Shown: in pieces, positions 8,026-13,904 of the stretch
Layout: the number at the start of each line of letters is the position of its first letter
Position numbering within the stretch: the first letter of the stretch is position 1
From: Sporichthyaceae bacterium
Lineage (GTDB): Bacteria > Actinomycetota > Actinomycetes > JACCUZ01
DNA length: 14,024 bases
Assembly: GCA_013698395.1 (NCBI GenBank)
Contig: JACCUZ010000269.1
Location: 1 to 14,024 of the forward strand
Direction: 5' to 3'
Notes under the pieces: generated by a model
Databases searched by the model: none
What the model was told of the DNA's origin: nothing
What the model saw: the letters and a program-made list of their open reading frames with translations, nothing else
Program-made: the position numbers and the translations under genes

Positions 8026-8400
8026 TCACGCGGCCTGGGGAGCAAGCAGGACCGTCGCAAGGGCGCTGAGCGCGCGGGGCACCACCCGGTAGTACGTCCA
8101 CACCCCCCGGCGCTCGGCGGTGACGATGCCTGCCTCCGAGAGGCGCTTCAGATGGTGACTCACAGTGGGCTGCGACAGGCCTAGCGGTTCGGTCAGCTCG
8201 CAGGTGCACGCCTCAAGGTCGGGGCTGGCCAGCAACAAGGAGACAAGTCGCAGTCGAGCGGGGTCGGCGAGCGCCTTGAGTCGGGTCGCCAACTCCTGCG
8301 CCTGCTCCGCCGACAGCGGTGCGCTGGAGAGTGGCGAGCAGCACGCGTCCGCCGACCGGACGGGGGCGAGGAGAGGCAGCGGTTTGGGCATGCCTCTCAT
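8026..8400 (-). CDS. arsR: ArsR/SmtB-family metal(loid)-responsive repressor
   Basis: This cytoplasmic winged-helix repressor is 124 residues long from the ATG at 8400, or 121 from the ATG at 8391. The domain runs from LSAEQAQELATRLKALADPARLRLVSLL through the recognition helix GLSQPTVSHHLKRLSEAGIV to the wing ERRGVWTYYRVV. An adjacent cysteine pair (ACCSP) lies near residue 20, and a C-x-C (EACTCEL) sits where the classical ELCVCDL motif binds As(III)/Sb(III). Arsenite is therefore the likeliest inducer, but cadmium or lead cannot be excluded. Neither start has a ribosome site, so the mRNA may be nearly leaderless. It is divergent from a tiny cysteine-rich peptide gene, with overlapping promoters and a dyad between them, which suggests self-repression and control of the peptide gene. 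No arsenic efflux or reductase gene lies in the window. Confidence 0.88.
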   Translation of the reverse strand: MRGMPKPLPLLAPVRSADACCSPLSSAPLSAEQAQELATRLKALADPARLRLVSLLLASPDLEACTCELTEPLGLSQPTVSHHLKRLSEAGIVTAERRGVWTYYRVVPRALSALATVLLAPQAA

Positions 8401-8425
8401 GGTGCCACGAGATCGACCGCTGTGA

Positions 8426-8457
8426 ATATTGACACCGGCCGATATCTCGGCAAGGGT
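8426..8457. promoter_or_regulatory. Overlapping divergent promoters with candidate ArsR operator
   Basis: On the plus strand a consensus -35 TTGACA (8429-8434) is followed after 17 bases by AAGGGT (8452-8457). On the minus strand TTGCCG (8448-8453) is followed after 16 bases by CAATAT (8426-8431). The spacer shared by both contains the imperfect dyad GCCGATATCTCGGC (8438-8451). A repressor bound there would block both directions. This placement is seen directly; that ArsR is the ligand is inferred from its being the adjacent regulator. Confidence 0.5.
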
Positions 8458-8473
8458 CAGCGTATCGACGTAC

Positions 8474-8482
8474 GCCGATATC
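8474..8482 (+). repeat. Second copy of GCCGATATC, candidate operator half
   Basis: GCCGATATC recurs at 8474-8482, exactly 36 bases after its copy at 8438-8446. With TATCG at 8463-8467 it also forms a dyad TATCG-N8-CGATA. The spacing could place two repressor dimers on one face of the DNA, but chance recurrence is possible. Confidence 0.4.
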
Positions 8483-8516
8483 ACGGTTGGCGTCCCTCCC
8501 TGGGGCGCCATGGTCA

Positions 8517-8567
8517 TGATCGTGAGGAGGAAACGGGCCGTTCCGGCCCGCCCCACCCTCACGATCA
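8517..8567. repeat. Nested inverted repeat in the arsR/peptide intergenic region
   Basis: The outer arms TGATCGTGAGG (8517-8527) and CCTCACGATCA (8557-8567) pair exactly over 11 bp. Inside them CGGGCCG (8534-8540) and CGGCCCG (8544-8550) form a 7-bp stem with a 3-base TTC loop. In the plus-strand transcript this would be a stable stacked hairpin in the leader, ending about 40 bases before the start of the cysteine-rich peptide. There is no T-tract. It could be an attenuator, an RNA stability element or a protein site; none is proven. Confidence 0.6.
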
Positions 8568-8593
8568 CGAGAGATACGACGCACCCGGAGAGA

Positions 8594-8599
8594 GGGAGG
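8594..8599 (+). promoter_or_regulatory. Strong ribosome binding site of the cysteine-rich peptide
   Basis: GGGAGG, within AGGGAGGTGATCA, closely matches the extended complement of the 16S rRNA 3' end. It lies 9 bases before the ATG at 8609, and is one of the strongest initiation signals in the window. Confidence 0.65.
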
Positions 8600-8608
8600 T
8601 GATCAGTG

Positions 8609-8668
8609 ATGGACGACTGTTGCGACGACACCTGCACCACCGAGGACTGCGGCACCAGCTGCTGCTAG
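8609..8668 (+). CDS. 19-residue cysteine-rich acidic peptide, candidate metal(loid)-binding
   Basis: This short frame encodes MDDCCDDTCTTEDCGTSCC: six cysteines (two CC pairs and two single) and six acidic residues in 19. I do not recognise a named family. Support for a real gene is the near-ideal Shine-Dalgarno sequence, the ATG at proper distance, a consensus TTGACA promoter upstream, and its position divergent from an ArsR repressor. Removing the insertion sequence also leaves a 10-bp GC hairpin 7 bases after the stop. The composition would suit binding soft metals or arsenite, as in tiny metallothionein-like peptides; that is inference. The TAG stop is part of the CTAG target duplicated by the insertion sequence, so the coding sequence is unbroken but its downstream region has been moved 1.6 kb away. 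It could instead be a leader peptide for genes once downstream. Confidence 0.5.
   Translation: MDDCCDDTCTTEDCGTSCC
8665..8668 (+). repeat. Left copy of the CTAG target duplication
   Basis: CTAG flanks the insertion sequence here and again at 10301-10304. Because both copies sit in the palindrome GCTAGC, the duplication could also be read as 6 bases, or the terminal repeats as longer. Confidence 0.6.
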
Positions 8669-8685
8669 CTACTTCGACCTGAAAA
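8669..8685 (+). repeat. Left terminal inverted repeat of the insertion sequence
   Basis: CTACTTCGACCTGAAAA, an exact reverse complement of 10284-10300. Confidence 0.9.
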
Positions 8686-8771
8686 AGTCGGGGCGCGCCG
8701 GTGCGTGATCGGCTGGTTCTGGAACGGAAGGATGGCCTCAACCCCTTGGGCTAGAAGGGATCGAGGCCATC

Positions 8772-10212
8772 GTGTTTCGTACCGTAGGCGATCAGCCGTC
8801 GTTGTTCGAGTCGATCTTGCCGGAGCAGTTGCTGCGACTTCCGGAGGAGTTGGCGCGAGTCGACGCCCTGCTTGATGATCCGGCGTTCTTCGCTCCGTTC
8901 GTGGCCGTTCTTCGACCCACGGATCGGTCGGCCGTCGACGCCGATGGAGACGTACCTGCGGCTGATGTTTCTCAAGTTCCGCTACCGGCTGGGCTACGAG
9001 AGTCTTTGCCGTGAGGTGTCGGACTCGATCACTTGGCGGCGGTTCTGCCGGATCCCGCTGGAGGGGTCGGTGCCGCATCCCACCACGCTGATGAAGCTGA
9101 CCACCCGGTGCGGTGCGGCTGCGGTGGAGGGGTTGAACGAGGCGTTGTTGGCCAAGGCCGCTGCGGCGAAGCTACTGCGCACCAACCGGGTACGGGTCGA
9201 CACCACGGTGGTGCCGTCCAACGTCGCCTACCCGACCGACTCGGGGCTGTTGGCCAAGGCGATCAGGCGGATCGCGGCGACCGAGAGGCGGATCCAGGCG
9301 GCCGGCGGTGCGACCCGGACCCGGGTCCGGGACCGGTCCAGGTCGGCCGGGAAACGCGCTCACGCGATCGGTGCGAAGCTGCGGATGCGCAGCGCCGCCG
9401 GCAAGGACGAGGCTCGGGCCGCGGTGCGCAGGGTCACCGGCGAGTTGGCTGACCTGGCCGAGACCGCGGCCAGGGACGCCGAGCGCGTCCTGGTCAACGC
9501 CAAACGGGCCCTGCGCCGAGCCCGGGCCAAGGCCAAGGAACAGCAGGGCAACGACGATCGTGACGCCGCTGCAGGTCGGCGCCGCGGCCGGCTCGCTCGC
9601 GCCGTCGATGACCTGAGCGACCTGGTCGATGCGACCCGTCAGATCGCTGCGCAGACCCGGCAGCGGCTCTCCGGGGTGACTCCGAACGGGGCGACCCGGC
9701 GGGTTAGCCTGCACGACCCGGACACCCGACCGATCGCCAAGGGCCCGCTGGGCAAGCCGGTCGAGTTCGGCCACAAGGCCCAGCTGGCTGACAACGAGGA
9801 CGGCGTCGTACTCGACTACAACGTCGAGCAAGGCAACCCAGCCGACGCGCCCCAGCTGTCCCCGGCGGTCGAACGGATTACCCGGCGGACCGGTCGGGCA
9901 CCGCGTGTGGTCACCGCCGACCGCGGATACGGCGAACAGAAGGTCGACGAGACTCTCCGAGAGCTTGGCGTCCGCACGGTAGTGATCCCCCGCAAGGGCA
10001 GACCCGGCAAGGCCAGACAGGCCGAGGAACACCGACCAGCGTTCCGAAGAACCATCAAGTGGCGCACCGGCATCGAAGGCAGGATCAGCACCATCAAACG
10101 CGGATACGGCTGGGACCGCACCCGCATCGACGGCACCGCCGGAGCCCGAATCTGGGCCGGACATGGAGTCCTGGCCCACAACCTGGTCAAGATCAGCGCC
10201 CTGGCCGCCTGA
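8772..10212 (+). pseudogene. DDE transposase disrupted by a +1 frameshift
   Basis: The transposase would be about 480 residues. It starts in one frame at the GTG at 8772 (MFRTVGDQPSLFESILPEQL...FFAPFV) and continues in the next frame from about 8905 (PFFDPRIGRPSTPMETYLRL...) to the stop at 10212. The two halves join smoothly if one G of the GTGGCC at 8901-8906 is removed, so one extra base has been gained. In the second frame the catalytic triad is visible: D in RVDTTVV (9199-9201), D in TADRGYGE (9919-9921) and E in GIEGRISTIKR (10075-10077). A long Ala/Arg-rich helical insert separates the two aspartates. No classic slippery heptamer sits at the break, so a disabling mutation or a read error is likelier than programmed frameshifting. 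An internal ATG at 8944 could give a shortened product lacking the N-terminal DNA-binding part. Confidence 0.85.
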
Positions 10213-10283
10213 TCGACCCCGGCGGGAGAACCACGCGAACCACGGCCACGACCTCGGTATCGGGCCTCAACCGCTGGCGTCGA

Positions 10284-10300
10284 TTTTCAGGTCGAAGTAG
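10284..10300 (-). repeat. Right terminal inverted repeat of the insertion sequence
   Basis: TTTTCAGGTCGAAGTAG, the exact reverse complement of the left end. Confidence 0.9.
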
Positions 10301-10304
10301 CTAG
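10301..10304 (+). repeat. Right copy of the CTAG target duplication
   Basis: This matches CTAG at 8665-8668. Joining the flanks at this site restores TGCTGCTAGCTCGCCTGGG, the presumed sequence before insertion. Confidence 0.6.
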
Positions 10305-10311
10305 CTCGCCT

Positions 10312-10343
10312 GGGCCGGCGGTTGGGGGGTCGGCCGCCGGCCC
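10312..10343 (+). terminator. GC-rich hairpin, probably the displaced terminator of the cysteine-rich peptide gene
   Basis: GGGCCGGCGG (10312-10321) and CCGCCGGCCC (10334-10343) form a perfect 10-bp stem with a 12-base G-rich loop. No T-tract follows, as is common for high-GC actinomycete terminators. Without the insertion sequence it would begin 7 bases after the peptide stop codon. Confidence 0.5.
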
Positions 10344-10389
10344 GTGGGGCTTGCCGGTTTGTGATCCCGTTGGCGCAGGGAGGTCGAGG

Positions 10390-10590
10390 TTGTCCAGCTC
10401 GAGGAACGCCGACGCCTCTTTCGACGCGTACCGGCTGGCCTTCGAGCGATCCGACGCCGCTGCGATCGCCGATCACTTCGCTTACCTCTCGGCCCCAGTC
10501 CGCGAAGCTCCGCTGGGCGCTGAGCAACGCTGAGGGTGACGTGCTCTATCGGTTCGACGCGATCTACACCCTGGCCCGGCCGCGGGCAGT
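10390..10590 (+). pseudogene. Remnant of an NTF2/SnoaL-like protein, internally deleted
   Basis: Two pieces of one small NTF2/SnoaL-like protein are visible in different frames. The first starts at a TTG at 10390, 6 bases after GGGAGG (10378-10383), and reads ASFDAYRLAFERSDAAAIADHFAY, the usual N-terminal helix pair of the fold. The second, from about 10500, reads LRWALSNAEGDVLYRFDAIYTLAR, like the family's C-terminal strands. Intact members are about 130-140 residues; roughly 50-60 central residues are missing, and the junction near 10490-10500 changes frame. The remaining frame stops at 10533. Similarity is from recall of the family pattern, so the deletion size is approximate. It ends against the stop of the VOC gene on the other strand. 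Confidence 0.6.
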
Positions 10591-11003
10591 TAGGCCTGCG
10601 GCTGGCCGATGTTGACCATCCATGCCACCCCGAACTGGTCGCTGCACATGCCGAACTCGTCGCCCCACATCTGCTTCTCGAGCGGGACCGACACGGCGCC
10701 TCCATCGGACAACTTCTCCCAGTAGCCGCGCAGCTCGTCGGCGTCGTCGCCACTCAGGCTCACCGCGATGTTGTTCCCATGGTCGTGGTCCATACCAGGA
10801 GGGGTGTCCGCACACATCAAGGTGAACCCGTTGTCGGTCTCGAGCATGCCGTGCATGATGTTGTCGGCGTCGGGGGTGTCCTGTGCGCCGGCTTCACCAA
10901 AGGTGTTCAGCGTGAGCGAGCCACCGAAGACCTCCCGATAAAACTCCAGCGCCTGGCGCGCGCTACCTGGGAAGCTGATGTACGGGTTCAGTCGAGAGAC
11001 CAT
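10590..11003 (-). CDS. VOC-superfamily (PhnB/glyoxalase-like) protein
   Basis: This 137-residue cytoplasmic protein is of the PhnB-like branch of the vicinal-oxygen-chelate superfamily. It opens with NPYISFPGSARQALEFYREVFGGSLTL, typical of the branch, and ends with WGDEFGMCSDQFGVAWMVNIGQ, also typical. The length is normal for a single module with two beta-alpha-beta-beta-beta units. Members bind a metal or small molecules and include resistance proteins and enzymes, but most PhnB-like proteins have no known substrate. The ATG start is preceded by AGAGGA with 7-base spacing. The gene stands alone on the minus strand, with pseudogene remnants on both sides, and looks intact. Confidence 0.88.
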   Translation of the reverse strand: MVSRLNPYISFPGSARQALEFYREVFGGSLTLNTFGEAGAQDTPDADNIMHGMLETDNGFTLMCADTPPGMDHDHGNNIAVSLSGDDADELRGYWEKLSDGGAVSVPLEKQMWGDEFGMCSDQFGVAWMVNIGQPQA

Positions 11004-11075
11004 CGCCGGCTCCTCTGTCGCGAAGGGGATCGTCCCCGCAGACTAGCCAGGAGTAGACCACCGGCAGACGTGACC

Positions 11076-11107
11076 GGTCCCGCCCGGACTCATCCCGGCG
11101 CGGGACC
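11076..11107. terminator. Inverted repeat between the VOC gene and a gene remnant
   Basis: GGTCCCGC (11076-11083) and GCGGGACC (11100-11107) form an 8-bp stem with a 16-base loop that itself contains CCGG pairs. It lies just downstream of the minus-strand remnant and upstream of the VOC gene, so it may be the remnant's old terminator. There is no T-tract. Confidence 0.35.
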
Positions 11108-11123
11108 CGTCAGTGCCTTGTCG

Positions 11124-11450
11124 TCAGTCGATCTGCTGCCAGGGTCTCGGCGCGAAGATGAAGGAGAAGTCCGCGACGCTCACGGCCGTCCAGGTGAGCT
11201 GGCCGTCCCCGTAGTTCCACCCGGCCGTCCAAGTCGGCGGAGCGCAGTCACCGTTGTTGAAGAACTTCGTCGTGGTGAACGCCACCGACTTGCCTTTCAC
11301 GTCGTAGAACCCTCTGCAGCTCGTGATCGTCACCGAACCGTCAACCGGATCCTGCTCGTACGTCCAGGTCCCGTCATCCATCGTCCACGTCCATACCCCT
11401 GCATTGTTGAGAGCATCCTGCTCGTCGAACTCCTGCGCCCGTAGCTCGTC
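11124..11450 (-). pseudogene. Headless C-terminal fragment of a secreted-type protein
   Basis: Protein-like sequence runs from about 11450 (DELRAQEFDEQDALNNAGVW) to a stop at 11124 ending APRPWQQID. It alternates aromatic and threonine residues (GVWTWTMDDGTWTYEQ, FYDVKGKSVAFTTTKFF, PTWTAGWNYGDGQLTWTAV), as in a lipocalin-like beta-sheet domain. I recall such a C-terminal domain, ending in a PW-x-x-I/L motif, in actinobacterial solute-binding and related exported proteins. The only start codon in the frame is the ATG at 11381, inside the domain, and a stop precedes the frame within the kinase gene. The 5' part is therefore missing and the fragment abuts the kinase stop. A short live gene of 85 residues from the ATG is possible but unlikely. 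No ribosome site is evident. Confidence 0.5.
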
Positions 11451-12873
11451 ATGGCAGGGGCACCTCGATGGTCAGCCGGGTGCCGCCGCCCTGGGGGCTC
11501 TCCATGTCGAGCCGCCCGTCCACCGCGCCGAGTCGGTCGGCGAGGCCTGCAAGCCCACCGTGGGGCGTCACCTGCGCGCCGCCGATTCCGTCGTCGCTCA
11601 CGCACGCCGTCAGTGCGCCACCACGGACCTGGACCTCGACGTGCGCTGAGGTGGCGGCCGAGTGCTTTACCAGGTTGGCCATGGCTTCGGCGCAGGCATA
11701 CCAAACGGTGGACTCCACCAGCTCCGGAAAGCGTTGCCCAGAGACCGTCACGGTAGTAGGTACGGGTGAACGCTGAGCGAGCTCGGCCAACGCGCCGGCG
11801 AGCCCGTGCTCGCCGAGCACCTTCGGGTGCAGTCCGCGAGCCAGTTGCTCGAGGTCCCCGCGGGTCCGGCTCGCCTCGTGGGCACTGCGGCTGGCTAGCT
11901 CGGCGACGCGGACGTCGCCGGATGACCGCAGCTGGTCCAGCGAGCCGTTGAGCTCGTCGAGGTACCGCAACGCTCCGGCCGACAGCTGCTGCTCCAACCG
12001 TCGGCGCTCGCTGACCGCCGCCTCGACCAAGCGCCGTCGCGAGGACCGGACGTCGACCACCTTCTCGGCCAGCTCTGCGTGCAGCGCCAGGTTGGTCTCA
12101 AGGAGTCCGATGGCCGCTTCGAGAGCGGCTCGGGTTGCGGTATCGCGGCGAACGGGAACTTCCTGACGCAGCGCTTGAAGGGTGTTGGCCGGGTCGTCCT
12201 GCGTGAGCTCGATGACCACGTCGGTCTCCCGCTGTTGCTGCGGCCGACCGGTCAGGAGCAGTAGCCCAGAGAGCGCCAGCAAGAATGCATAGACGACGTT
12301 CGGCGAGAGGCCGACGGTCAGGTCGGGTGATACCAGCCGGTCGGCTGCCGGCAGTGCCAGGGCCGCGGCGAACAGGGCGGTCGACCCTGCGGCGTGCCGA
12401 GCCGCCCCAAGCCGACCCATCGACGCCGTACCCGCGATGTGCCAGGCGAGCGAGGCGGAGGCAGCGGCGAGAACCAACGAGACGTAGGAACTGCGAGCAA
12501 GCGTCGGTACGACCGCTGCGGGCCAGGCAAGGACGACCGCCACCCGAGCGGCCCGGCCGGGCAGCCGGCCGCTCGGGAAGGCAAGGCTGGCGTGCAACAT
12601 CAGCGGTCGGTGCAGCCAGAGCGCTCCCGGGAAGATGGCGCCGGCGAACCACGCGAGACCTGCGGCAAAGGCGAGAGTCGCGTGCCGGCGCGAGGAACGC
12701 CATTGCGAGATGCCGACGGCCAGGAAGGTCACTCCCGCCGCCGCGTCGGTCAGCATCGTGAGCGGATCGTCGTGGGTCGCCGCCAGCTCGCCGATGACGA
12801 CGACCGCCACGGCAGCGACGAAGAGCCATCGGCGCACTGCTGCCTCAGGCGGTGAGCGCGATGAGGGCGGCAC
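11449..12873 (-). CDS. NarL-type sensor histidine kinase lacking the phosphoacceptor histidine
   Basis: This 474-residue membrane protein has six or so hydrophobic segments in residues 15-208, a coiled linker, a HisKA_3-like dimerisation region (about 275-350) and a HATPase domain (about 385-474). ATP-binding boxes look intact: N-box AEAMANLVKHS (395-405), DDGIGG (427-432) and GLAGLADRLGAVDGRL...GGGTRLTIEVPLP. The phosphoacceptor motif, normally ERRRIERDLHDG, here reads ERRRLEQQLSAG (289-300), with S298 where the histidine should be. Normal autophosphorylation is thus not expected; it may act as a binding or phosphatase-type partner. The GTG start overlaps the receiver gene by 29 bases. A second GTG at 12837, 5 bases after GAGG, would remove 12 residues and may be the true start. 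It forms an operon with the receiver-only regulator. Confidence 0.88.
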   Translation of the reverse strand: MPPSSRSPPEAAVRRWLFVAAVAVVVIGELAATHDDPLTMLTDAAAGVTFLAVGISQWRSSRRHATLAFAAGLAWFAGAIFPGALWLHRPLMLHASLAFPSGRLPGRAARVAVVLAWPAAVVPTLARSSYVSLVLAAASASLAWHIAGTASMGRLGAARHAAGSTALFAAALALPAADRLVSPDLTVGLSPNVVYAFLLALSGLLLLTGRPQQQRETDVVIELTQDDPANTLQALRQEVPVRRDTATRAALEAAIGLLETNLALHAELAEKVVDVRSSRRRLVEAAVSERRRLEQQLSAGALRYLDELNGSLDQLRSSGDVRVAELASRSAHEASRTRGDLEQLARGLHPKVLGEHGLAGALAELAQRSPVPTTVTVSGQRFPELVESTVWYACAEAMANLVKHSAATSAHVEVQVRGGALTACVSDDGIGGAQVTPHGGLAGLADRLGAVDGRLDMESPQGGGTRLTIEVPLP

Positions 12874-13198
12874 CAGACAGCTCGTGCTTCGGAATGAAGC
12901 CGGCGACCGGGCTGTCGGTCACGCGCTGCCGCAGCTCACCGAGCGGGCGACTGGAGATGAGCACAACCACCGGAGGAGGCGAGAGCGCGGCGAGTCGTTC
13001 GGAGACGCTGAACCCGTCCGAGTCGGGGAGGTGCACATCCAGCAGGACGATGCCGGGGCGCAGTGCCTCGGTCGCCATAACGGCGCTGCCTCCGTCCACG
13101 GCCTCGCCGACCACGTCGAATCCGTCGTCCTCGAGCATGGCGCGTGCGACCGCGCGAAAACCGTCGTGGTCGTCGACGATCAGAATGCGCGGCCGCAC
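12845..13198 (-). CDS. Stand-alone receiver-domain response regulator
   Basis: This 117-residue CheY-like protein consists of one receiver domain. It has the acidic pair D9-D10 (LIVDDHDGF), phosphoacceptor D54 in VLLDVHLPDSDGF, the switch serine S82 and the conserved lysine K104 (FIPKHE). It ends directly after the receiver and carries no helix-turn-helix, unlike the NarL-type regulators that usually accompany such kinases. The GTG start places the first beta strand directly at the N-terminus; the frame continues upstream into a non-conserved stretch. No good ribosome site precedes it, so the mRNA may be near-leaderless. The gene is first in the operon and overlaps the kinase. Its phosphodonor is unclear because the partner kinase lacks histidine. 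Confidence 0.85.
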   Translation of the reverse strand: MRPRILIVDDHDGFRAVARAMLEDDGFDVVGEAVDGGSAVMATEALRPGIVLLDVHLPDSDGFSVSERLAALSPPPVVVLISSRPLGELRQRVTDSPVAGFIPKHELSGAALIALTA

Positions 13199-13307
13199 GC
13201 CTGCAGTCTGGTCCCGCTGACCGGCTTCGTCATCAGGGTGGACCCGGAACCGAGAGCGGTCGCGCTCCGTAGGGTTGGCCTCTAACCATGGAGGTGACCG
13301 AGCCGGC
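13199..13307. promoter_or_regulatory. Divergent intergenic region, receiver gene / acetyltransferase gene
   Basis: These 109 bases lie between divergent starts and should carry both promoters. TAGGGT at 13270-13275 could serve as a -10 box for the plus strand, but no matching -35 was recognised. GGAGGTGA at 13290-13297 is the ribosome site of the acetyltransferase. Confidence 0.35.
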
Positions 13308-13895
13308 ATGTCCGCAAGCGGGGAGCACGACGATGCAGCCGCCAACTTTCGACCGGCGGACGTCGCTGACGCAGCCGCCATCGCTGACATCTATCGGCCC
13401 TACGTGATCCGGTCGATGGCCTCCTTCGAGGAGGTGCCGCCCGTGCCCGACGAGATCGGCCGACGGATGCTCGCACCGCCGCGGCTGCCGTGGTTCATTG
13501 CGTCTCGGGCGGATGACGTAGTCGGGTACGCCTACGCCTCCCACCACCACGCACGCCCCGGCTACCGCTGGTCCGTCGACTGCACGGTCTATCTCGCCGA
13601 GTCGGAGCGGGGTCACGGCACAGGGCGCGCCTTGTACGAGCGGTTGCTCCCGCAGCTCCGTTCTCTCGGCTACGTGACTGCCTTCGCTGGCATCGCCCTG
13701 CCCAATCCCCCGAGCGTCCGCCTGCACGAGGCCGTGGGTTTCACCCACGTAGGCGATTTCCGCAACGCCGGGTTCAAGCACGGAAGATGGCACGACGTCG
13801 GCTGGTGGCAGCGGGCGCTGCGCGACAGACCGCAGTCGCCAAGGGAGCCGGAGGCGTGGTCTCCTGACGCACCTGGATCAATCGACAACCTGTGA
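13308..13895 (+). CDS. GNAT acetyltransferase, phosphinothricin-N-acetyltransferase-like
   Basis: This 195-residue GNAT-fold enzyme transfers an acetyl group from acetyl-CoA to an amino group. The opening FRPADVADAAAIADIYRPYVIRSMASFEEVPP, the CoA-binding loop ERGHGTGRALYERLL, IALPNPPSVRLHEAVGF and the ending NAGFKHGRWHDVGWWQRAL follow the Pat/Bar/YncA pattern closely. Members acetylate phosphinothricin, methionine sulfoximine or sulfone, so the physiological substrate may be one of these. The ATG at 13308 is preferred because GGAGGTGA ends 10 bases before it; a TTG at 13275 would add 11 residues without family character. The C-terminal about 25 residues are polar and look disordered. The next gene starts 9 bases after the stop. 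Confidence 0.88.
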   Translation: MSASGEHDDAAANFRPADVADAAAIADIYRPYVIRSMASFEEVPPVPDEIGRRMLAPPRLPWFIASRADDVVGYAYASHHHARPGYRWSVDCTVYLAESERGHGTGRALYERLLPQLRSLGYVTAFAGIALPNPPSVRLHEAVGFTHVGDFRNAGFKHGRWHDVGWWQRALRDRPQSPREPEAWSPDAPGSIDNL

Positions 13896-13904
13896 GGAAG
13901 CGTT

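Larger units (their letters stand above)
8669..10300 (+). mobile_element. Complete insertion sequence, about 1.63 kb, ISNCY/IS1182-like
   Basis: The element is bounded by perfect 17-bp inverted repeats, CTACTTCGACCTGAAAA at 8669-8685 and its complement at 10284-10300. Including the palindromic flank, the match is 22 bp. CTAG is present outside both ends as a likely 4-bp target duplication. Inside is a single DDE transposase gene broken by a frameshift. The insertion lies exactly between the stop codon of the cysteine-rich peptide gene and the hairpin that probably followed it. The family name rests on recalled resemblance of the transposase to actinobacterial elements labelled ISNCY, and IS1182 or IS5-like labels are possible. 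Intact ends mean it could still be mobilised by a related transposase acting in trans. Confidence 0.9.

Noticed and set aside
8401..8655. N-terminal extension of ArsR by up to 85 residues
   Set aside because: The added sequence has no ArsR character and would cover the promoters, the dyad and the nested inverted repeat.
8422..8682. 86-residue plus-strand frame over the arsR intergenic region
   Set aside because: It starts inside the probable promoter, has no ribosome site, and reads through the cysteine-rich peptide in the wrong frame and into the insertion sequence end.
8772..9014. Programmed frameshifting in the transposase
   Set aside because: No slippery heptamer or downstream stimulatory structure was recognised at the break, and the site is far upstream of where such elements normally shift; a simple one-base insertion explains it better.
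9172..10179. 335-residue minus-strand frame inside the insertion sequence
   Set aside because: It lies opposite the transposase, whose DDE motifs are clear; the antisense translation is low-complexity Gly/Pro/Asp sequence.
10536..11444. 302-residue plus-strand frame opposite the VOC gene
   Set aside because: It is antisense to a conserved VOC protein and shows no recognisable domain; codon composition indicates a shadow.
12098..12829. 243-residue minus-strand frame overlapping the sensor kinase
   Set aside because: It is another frame of the kinase gene and is Arg-rich; the kinase frame has membrane segments and ATP-binding boxes.
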